Positions 58,354-64,000 of a stretch of DNA of 64,000 nucleotides are shown one piece after another. The translations under genes and the position numbers were made by a program. The stretch covers positions 124,001 to 188,000 of the forward strand of contig CAYMZZ010000010.1 of assembly GCA_964395095.1 (NCBI GenBank). Reading direction: 5' to 3'. Source of the DNA: CAYMZZ01 sp964395095 (lineage in GTDB: Bacteria > Bacteroidota > Bacteroidia > Chitinophagales > Chitinophagaceae). Below the pieces are notes generated by a model. It was given only the letters and a program-made list of their open reading frames with translations, ran no database searches and was not told where the DNA came from. How positions within the stretch are numbered: the first letter of the stretch is position 1; each line of letters starts with the position of its first letter.

Positions 58354-59463
58354 TTATTCCCACTTGATCACCCGCACCAGGATGATATAGGTTATGGCCG
58401 TCCAGATGCCCAGTATCCCGATCTGCTCCCAGCAATCCCATATATGCAGCCCTTCAAATGAAATCTTGCGCATGCCATCATTGAACTGCGTGAGCGGAAG
58501 AAAGTAGCAGATTTCCTGCAACCAGGGCGGAAAAACATTGATGGAGAAAAATGTTCCCGACAACAACATCTGCGGAAAACCATAGAGGTTAATCAGCAAA
58601 GGAATGGCCGCATCCGATTTCACAACGCTGCTAAAAATGAGCCCCACGCCCATCAGCAGAAAGAGCATGATTACCGAAAACAGGACCATCTCCAGAAAGG
58701 TGATGAATCCCCGCTGCAGGGTGAAGTCGAGAAAATAATGACCGAAAAGAATCAACACAATCACGTTCAGCAACTGAAAGGCGAGGCGGCTGATGCCAAT
58801 GCCTACCAGCACATTGATGCGGCGCACCGGTGAAGCATAAAAACGCTTCAGCACCAACTGTTCGCGGAGCGTAAAAAAGGTGAAAGCCACTCCAAAAAGG
58901 GTGGCAAACAAGATGGAAAAACCTACCTGTCCCGGCAGAATGAAATCGATTTGCCTGTATTTTTTGCCTTCGGTAATCACCGGATCATCGAGGTGAATTC
59001 TTTCTATCCGGTTGGGATTTTTCTCCGCTTCGTAGCGGAGCTTGAGATAATCCAGCTCATGCAGCAGGATGGGGAGGGTATTGCCACTGGCCGAGCTGCT
59101 GCGCACCGTAACCCGGTACTCTGGCCCCTTTTGGGAGGTGTCGGTTTTATATATTCCCAGTATGGCGGTAAGTTGCCCCTTGTTGAGTTCGGCATCCATT
59201 TTCTCCGTGGCCTCATAATAGCGAAGCTTCACGGCCGGATGATCTTTCAGGGCGCCAAAAAACAGATTGGCCGTATCCGCATCCCGCTCCATGGCCACGG
59301 TAAATGAAGCGCCGCGGCCGCTGCCAAAAGCACCAAAAATCAAAATGAAAATAATAGGAAAGAGCAGGCTGAAAAAGACCGAGGCCGGCTGTCCCAGAAT
59401 GGCTTTAAAACTCGCCCTGATGATGGCCCAGGTGGCTTTGAACTGGCTATGGGATTGTGGCAT
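58354..59463 (-). CDS. ABC-2 type permease without adjacent ATPase
   Basis: A 369-residue permease: helix 1 about 17-45 (GQPASVFFSLLFPIIFILIF), a periplasmic domain about 50-165, then six helices from about 175 to 365. IRASFKAILGQPASV and LVLKRFYASPVRRINVL are ABC-2 exporter segments, the latter being the cytosolic loop. No ATPase is encoded on this strand nearby; the nearest is the partial gene at 63167 on the other strand. A lipid, polysaccharide or Na+/drug exporter is possible. It precedes the SRPBCC gene. Confidence 0.9.
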   Translation of the reverse strand: MPQSHSQFKATWAIIRASFKAILGQPASVFFSLLFPIIFILIFGAFGSGRGASFTVAMERDADTANLFFGALKDHPAVKLRYYEATEKMDAELNKGQLTAILGIYKTDTSQKGPEYRVTVRSSSASGNTLPILLHELDYLKLRYEAEKNPNRIERIHLDDPVITEGKKYRQIDFILPGQVGFSILFATLFGVAFTFFTLREQLVLKRFYASPVRRINVLVGIGISRLAFQLLNVIVLILFGHYFLDFTLQRGFITFLEMVLFSVIMLFLLMGVGLIFSSVVKSDAAIPLLINLYGFPQMLLSGTFFSINVFPPWLQEICYFLPLTQFNDGMRKISFEGLHIWDCWEQIGILGIWTAITYIILVRVIKWE

Positions 59464-59554
59464 TCCGGTTGATAGGGTGGCGCCTGCCTTTTAAGTTAGT
59501 TTTGCTGTTTACTAGTATAGAGCTGCCATTGTCCGCAACAACAAGCGCCAGCGC

Positions 59555-60988
59555 TTACATGGCGGCCAACTGCACTTTCTGCTGCAGTTCCAGTACATTC
59601 TCCCGGAAGATGGAATCGGTATCCATCAGGTCCTTTACTGTTTGGCAGGAGTGGATCACGGTAGTATGATCGCGGCCGCCGAAATGTTCGCCAATGGTTT
59701 TCAGCGAATTTTTGGTAAAGGCTTTGGCGAGGTACATGGTGATCTGGCGGGCCTGAACGATTTCGCGCTTTCTTGTCTTTTGCAACAACTTATCGTACGA
59801 CACGTCGAAGTACTCGCATACCATACGCTGAATGGTATCGATGGTGATCTCCTTGCTGGAAGACTTCACAAAATTGCGGAGTACTTTTTTCGCCAAATCG
59901 AGGTCTATTTCCCTACGGTTAAGCGAAGATTGTGCCAACAGTGATATCAACGCGCCTTCCAGTTCCCGAACATTACTATTGATATTATAAGCTATATACT
60001 TCACCACTTCACGGGGCATTTCGAGGCCATCGTTCTTCATCTTCTTTTCCAGGATATCGATACGGGTATCGTAATCCGGAATCTGCAGGTCGGCGCTAAG
60101 GCCCCAGCGAAAACGGCTCAGCAATCGTTCCTGCACACCATCCAGGTCTTTAGGAGATTTGTCGGAGGTGAGCACCAATTGCTTATGCGACTGGTGCAGG
60201 TGATTGAATATGGCAAAGAAGGCATCCTGCGATTTTTCAGCCTTGGCAAAAAACTGTACATCATCGATGATCAATACATCAATCAACTGATAGAAATGGA
60301 TAAAATCGTTGATGGCATTGTTGCGGCTATGATCCATGAACTGGTTGATGAATTTCTCCGAGCTCACGTAAAGCACCACTTTATTGGGATGCAGTCTTTT
60401 CACTTCATTACCTATAGCCTGGGCCAGGTGGGTCTTACCAAGACCCACACCTCCATAAATAACGAGGGGATTGAATGAATTGGCACCCGGTTTTTCCGCC
60501 ACCGTTTTGCCGGCACGCCTGGCCACCCGGTTGCAGTCGCCTTCAATAAAGGCATCGAACGTATAGGTATGATTCAACTGCGGATCAATCTGCATCTTTT
60601 TCAAACCCGGAATCACAAAGGGATTCTTGACGGGATTGTTTATGATGAGCGGAAAGTCCATTTCGTTGTTTGAAAAAGTTTTATACCCCTGTCCCCGTAC
60701 ATCCATGGTGAGCGGCTTACTCTTGTTGTTTCCACTATCCACCATGATGCGGTATTCCAACCGGGCCTCTTTTCCCAGTTCTCTCTTCAAAGTCTTTGCC
60801 AATAAATTTACGTAATGCTCCTCGAGGTATTCAAAAAAGAACTGGCTGGGCACCTGTATCACCAAAACATTGTTTTTGATGGATACGGGTTTGATAGGTT
60901 CAAACCATGTTTTGAAATGCTGCCACTCAACAATATCCTTGATGATCTTTAAGCAATTGGACCAGACTTTTTCAGCGTTCTTCTCCAT
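59555..60988 (-). CDS. dnaA: Chromosomal replication initiator DnaA
   Basis: AAA+ initiator of 477 residues. Domain I about 1-85, linker, domain III with Walker A GGVGLGKTHL near residue 177 and Walker B VLIIDDVQFF, and domain IV with the DNA-binding signature FGGRDHTTVIHSC near residue 440. The C-terminus ends QQKVQLAAM. It is alone on its strand; dnaN or recF are not adjacent, as is common in Bacteroidota. A hairpin AAGCGC/GCGCTT lies across the stop. The upstream gap has no DnaA-box cluster. Confidence 0.97.
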   Translation of the reverse strand: MEKNAEKVWSNCLKIIKDIVEWQHFKTWFEPIKPVSIKNNVLVIQVPSQFFFEYLEEHYVNLLAKTLKRELGKEARLEYRIMVDSGNNKSKPLTMDVRGQGYKTFSNNEMDFPLIINNPVKNPFVIPGLKKMQIDPQLNHTYTFDAFIEGDCNRVARRAGKTVAEKPGANSFNPLVIYGGVGLGKTHLAQAIGNEVKRLHPNKVVLYVSSEKFINQFMDHSRNNAINDFIHFYQLIDVLIIDDVQFFAKAEKSQDAFFAIFNHLHQSHKQLVLTSDKSPKDLDGVQERLLSRFRWGLSADLQIPDYDTRIDILEKKMKNDGLEMPREVVKYIAYNINSNVRELEGALISLLAQSSLNRREIDLDLAKKVLRNFVKSSSKEITIDTIQRMVCEYFDVSYDKLLQKTRKREIVQARQITMYLAKAFTKNSLKTIGEHFGGRDHTTVIHSCQTVKDLMDTDSIFRENVLELQQKVQLAAM

Positions 60989-61480
60989 CAGTTAGGAAGC
61001 AGTTTATATATAGCGTAAATTATATTCCTCTGAAAAAATGTCCTCAATAATTCTTCACACAATGTCAATAAAAAAATTTGGACAGGACGGCGAATATCAT
61101 CAAATGTTCAATCAAAAAAAAATTTTTATTCCTCCAAAATTTTACTTCTCCCCGGAAAAAAATATTTGCCATTTTCTGGTTGATCCAGGGCAAATTTTTT
61201 TTCCGCCTACGGAAAAAAAAGTATATGGATTCCGCCCTCCAAAGCCGGAAGCCGATCCCACTTCGTTTCCAAAAAGTTATCCGAATAAAAAGGAAGAATG
61301 AGCCCTGAAATAAAAAATCCATTGTAAAAAAACGCAGGAGATTTAAGCAGTTCCAGGTGATTTTACAAGGGATTGGAGAAGCAGGGTCAAGGTATAAATA
61401 AATTGTTTATGCCGCAAGAAAAATTCTGAAAGGCTTATCTTCCCGCCGCTATTTTTTTCTTTTCAGGATAAATACCTGCC
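60989..61480. other. AT-rich divergent gap between dnaA and the FAD oxidoreductase
   Basis: 492 bases without a credible gene and with many A/T runs. One hairpin (61195-61220) has TTTTTTTTCCG pairing with CGGAAAAAAAA over a four-base loop. TTATCCGAA at 61278-61286 fits the DnaA box only in its first six bases, so the gap is not a clear oriC. No TAnnTTTG element was found for either gene with confidence. Confidence 0.5.
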
Positions 61481-63067
61481 ATGCAAAAAAAATTGGTGCT
61501 TCGTGCGCTACCATCCGAAGCCGCTAACGAACAATTGATCAAAGAGCTGATTGCTTCCCATGAAGCAAGGCCTTTGGAGGATATAACGGGATTTCAAATC
61601 CTGAAAAGATCGATTGATGCCCGGGGCAGACAGCCTGTTATGCAACTTACCCTGCAAGTTGCATTCAACGAAATTTTTCAGCCGATTGCCAAACCGGTAT
61701 ATTATTTCCAGGATGTGTCGCAGTCGCCCCATCGTGTATTGATTGCCGGCGCCGGTCCTGCCGGGATCTTTGCGGCCCTGAAATTACTGGAAGCCGGAAT
61801 TAAGCCGGTGATCCTCGAAAGAGGCCGCGATGTAAGGGCCCGCCGCCGCGACCTGGCCGTGATTACCCGTGAAGGACATGTGAACCCCGAAAGCAATTAC
61901 TGTTTTGGAGAAGGCGGTGCCGGTACCTATAGTGATGGTAAACTATATACCCGTAGTTCGAAGCGGGGTGATGTGCAAAGAATTCTCCAACTCTTTATCC
62001 AATTCGGTGCATCGGAAGCAATTGCCATCGATGCCCACCCCCATATTGGCACCAATAAGCTCCCCCATATTATTACGGCTATGCGGCAACAGATACTGGA
62101 TGCCGGAGGGGAGATTCATTTTCAGAAAAAAATAACCGACCTGCTGATCCGCGAGGGGGAGGTAAAAGAAGTGATTTGTGCCGATGGGGATCGATTCCCT
62201 TGTGAAAGACTGATCCTGGCCACCGGCCATTCGGCCCGTGATATATTTATTATGCTGCAAAATCGGGGATTGCAACTGGAGTCCAAGCCCTTTGCCCTGG
62301 GGGTTCGTATTGAGCATCCGCAAACCATCATTGATGCGGCCCAGTACCATTGTGACCTGCGCGACCCCTATTTGCCGCCGGCTTCCTATAGCCTGGTGCA
62401 ACAGGTGGCCGATAAAGGTGTGTTTTCCTTTTGTATGTGCCCGGGTGGCATTATTGCCCCGGCTTCCACCAGCGATGGGGAACTGGTGGTAAACGGATGG
62501 AGCCCTTCCAAAAGAAATAATCCCTTTGCCAATAGCGGCACGGTGGTGACGGTAGACCATGCTGATGCCCTTCGTTATCTTCGCGCGCAGGGAATGAAAC
62601 AGGCAGATGAAAAGGACCCTTTGCTGCTGATGCGCTTTCAGCAAAGAGTGGAAGAAAAAGCCTGGCAATCCGGAGGCGGCCGACTGGTAGCGCCGGCGCA
62701 ACGTATGGTCGATTTTGTGGGACGAAAAACTTCTTCCTCCCTACCCGACTGTTCCTATTTACCCGGAATTAATAGCACAGCTTTGAACGAAATACTTCCC
62801 GATTTTGTAGATAAGGCACTGCGTGCGGCTTTGCCCTTGTTTGGAAAAAAAATGAAGGGCTATTATACCAACGAAGCCGTGTTGCTGGCAACCGAATCGC
62901 GCACCAGTTCACCCGTTCGCATACCCCGCACAGCGGGCCTGCATCACCCACAGGTAACCAATCTGTATCCCTGTGCCGAAGGGGCCGGCTATGCCGGCGG
63001 AATCGTAAGTGCCGCGATGGATGGAGAAAGAATTGCGGAGCAGTTGATCACCGAAATACTGCGCTGA
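61481..63067 (+). CDS. FAD-dependent oxidoreductase (COG2509-type)
   Basis: A 528-residue cytosolic flavoprotein. The N-terminal ~85 residues are a small domain of their own. The FAD-binding Rossmann motif is AGAGPAGIFAALKLLEAG at about 90-107 with ILERGRDVR ending the first beta-alpha-beta. NYCFGEGGAGTYSDGKLYTR and GHSARDIFIMLQNRG are conserved in the uncharacterised FAD-dependent dehydrogenase group, and the C-terminal NLYPCAEGAGYAGGIVSAAMDG closes the FAD site. Substrate unknown. Monocistronic and divergent from dnaA. Confidence 0.92.
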   Translation: MQKKLVLRALPSEAANEQLIKELIASHEARPLEDITGFQILKRSIDARGRQPVMQLTLQVAFNEIFQPIAKPVYYFQDVSQSPHRVLIAGAGPAGIFAALKLLEAGIKPVILERGRDVRARRRDLAVITREGHVNPESNYCFGEGGAGTYSDGKLYTRSSKRGDVQRILQLFIQFGASEAIAIDAHPHIGTNKLPHIITAMRQQILDAGGEIHFQKKITDLLIREGEVKEVICADGDRFPCERLILATGHSARDIFIMLQNRGLQLESKPFALGVRIEHPQTIIDAAQYHCDLRDPYLPPASYSLVQQVADKGVFSFCMCPGGIIAPASTSDGELVVNGWSPSKRNNPFANSGTVVTVDHADALRYLRAQGMKQADEKDPLLLMRFQQRVEEKAWQSGGGRLVAPAQRMVDFVGRKTSSSLPDCSYLPGINSTALNEILPDFVDKALRAALPLFGKKMKGYYTNEAVLLATESRTSSPVRIPRTAGLHHPQVTNLYPCAEGAGYAGGIVSAAMDGERIAEQLITEILR

Positions 63068-63141
63068 GTAGCGCCCCCATGCAGTTTACGCCGCTATTTG
63101 AACGGTTTACCGAATAATCCGCCCCATTTTTTGTGAAAAGC

Positions 63142-63149
63142 TATTTTTG
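63142..63149 (+). promoter_or_regulatory. -7 element
   Basis: TATTTTTG is a full TAnnTTTG match 17 bases before the ATG at 63167, so the downstream ABC gene appears to have its own promoter. Confidence 0.6.
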
Positions 63150-63166
63150 TCCCTCAAACCATCACT

Positions 63167-64000
63167 ATGCCGATACTGGAACTCCGTAATCTGAAAAAAA
63201 GTTTTGCAACGCAAAAAGCCGTGGATGATATCAGCCTCAGCATTGAACCCGGACAGATCTTTGGACTGCTGGGGCCCAATGGTGCCGGCAAAACCACCCT
63301 CATCCGAATGATCACGGGCATATTTTATCCCGATTCGGGCGAAATCTATCTCGATGGAAAAAGATTTGACCCCGTGAAGGATATTGGCAAAATCGGCTAT
63401 ATGCCCGAAGAACGGGGTTTATATAAGAAGATGAAGATCGGCGAGCAGGCCCTGTACCTGGCCCAACTGAAGGGGCTGAAGAAAATGGATGCCGAACGTA
63501 AAATCAAGGAATGGTTTACCCGCTTTGATATGGATAGCTGGTGGAACAAGAAAGTGGAAGACCTTTCCAAGGGCATGAGCCAGAAGTTACAGTTTGTAAC
63601 GACCATCCTGCATGAGCCCAAACTGATCATCCTCGATGAACCCTTCAGTGGTCTTGACCCGGTGAACGCCAACCTGATCAAGGATGAGATCTACAACCTG
63701 GCGCAGAAAGGCGCAACCATCATATTCAGTACCCACCGTATGGAGCAGGTGGAAGAGATTTGCGATCATATAGCGCTGGTGAACAAGGGACAAAAAATTC
63801 TGGATGGAACCGTGCGGCAGGTGAAGCATGATTTTAAGGAACACCTGTACCGGGTGGAATTTGATAACCAACTGCTGGCCGAGCACCTGGCCATTCATTT
63901 GTTTGAAGTAGTGCAGAAGGGCGAGCAGCAAGTGGTGATAAAGATGGATCCCGGCTATACCAATAATGATGTGTTGCAATACTTTATCGGAAAGGGATTA
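63167..64000 (+). CDS. ABC transporter ATPase (NatA-like), C-terminus beyond window
   Basis: Frame open from ATG 63167 to the window end, 278 codons seen. Walker A GPNGAGKTT near residue 40, the PEERGLYKKMKIGEQ segment, a signature read as LSKGMSQK, Walker B LIILDEPFSGLD and H-loop IFSTHRMEQ are all present. After about residue 225 comes a C-terminal domain as in NatA-type exporter ATPases (ALVNKGQKILDGTVRQVK and beyond). The usual partner is a NatB-type ABC-2 permease, expected just past the window. It is unlikely to serve the permease at 58354. Confidence 0.93.
   Translation, partial: MPILELRNLKKSFATQKAVDDISLSIEPGQIFGLLGPNGAGKTTLIRMITGIFYPDSGEIYLDGKRFDPVKDIGKIGYMPEERGLYKKMKIGEQALYLAQLKGLKKMDAERKIKEWFTRFDMDSWWNKKVEDLSKGMSQKLQFVTTILHEPKLIILDEPFSGLDPVNANLIKDEIYNLAQKGATIIFSTHRMEQVEEICDHIALVNKGQKILDGTVRQVKHDFKEHLYRVEFDNQLLAEHLAIHLFEVVQKGEQQVVIKMDPGYTNNDVLQYFIGKGL

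Noticed and set aside
61278..61286. DnaA box next to dnaA
   Set aside because: TTATCCGAA agrees only in the first six bases and at the last; no second box is near it.

Overview
The window looks like a chromosomal segment from a Bacteroidota species, most likely of the Chitinophagaceae type. Pointers are TAnnTTTG-type -7 promoter elements, many lipoproteins with a Cys lipobox, a TonB-dependent receptor with a carboxypeptidase-like N-terminal domain, and families common in that phylum (DUF5686, DUF3857 transglutaminases, DUF2911, ECF sigma factors with membrane partners). No complete insertion sequence, prophage, CRISPR array, rRNA or intact tRNA was seen. Family assignments come from reading motifs, not from database searches.

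Layout. 1-0.5 kb: the 3' end of ahcY. 0.7-7.6 kb: a TetR-controlled tripartite efflux operon of the YbhGFSR type with its own TolC. 7.6-10.3 kb: homogentisate dioxygenase and a Tat-exported aminotransferase. 10.4-20.5 kb: a beta-propeller lipoprotein, a TPR lipoprotein, rpe with a TonB receptor, phoH behind a structured leader, crcB, ppa and a TSUP half-transporter. 20.4-30.7 kb: an NlpC/P60 hydrolase, an ECF sigma/membrane-partner pair, guaD, a divergent MurC-like ligase opposite a glycosyltransferase, an RRM protein, a DsbA-like protein and an esterase. 30.9-37.2 kb: a DUF5686 protein, a secreted S74-type chaperone domain, RidA with a D-threonine-aldolase-type enzyme, and an NTF2-like lipoprotein. 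37.3-45 kb: small hypotheticals, a group III truncated haemoglobin and clpB. 45-49.5 kb: a beta-lactamase-fold pseudoenzyme, then an AT-rich block of orphan genes with a decayed two-gene module. 49.6-54.7 kb: two DUF3857 proteins and queG. 54.9-61.5 kb: an ECF sigma factor with an unusual membrane partner, DUF2911, SRPBCC, an orphan ABC permease and dnaA. 61.5-64 kb: a FAD oxidoreductase and a truncated ABC ATPase gene.

The most striking feature is not a gene. About fifteen intergenic regions carry long inverted repeats whose arms are degenerate tandem arrays of very short units: heptamers such as CTTAYAA, CCTAAAC or CTCCCTA, with octamer, nonamer and decamer variants elsewhere. Some arms are perfect over 37 or 53 bp. 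They sit at gene 3' ends, and in at least four cases (crcB, a 37.3-kb hypothetical, a DUF2784 gene, clpB) the repeat supplies the stop codon. Second-rank signals are a cluster of DnaA-box-like sites at 22.76-22.80 kb, a structured leader before phoH, and several proteins that keep an enzyme fold but lack catalytic residues.
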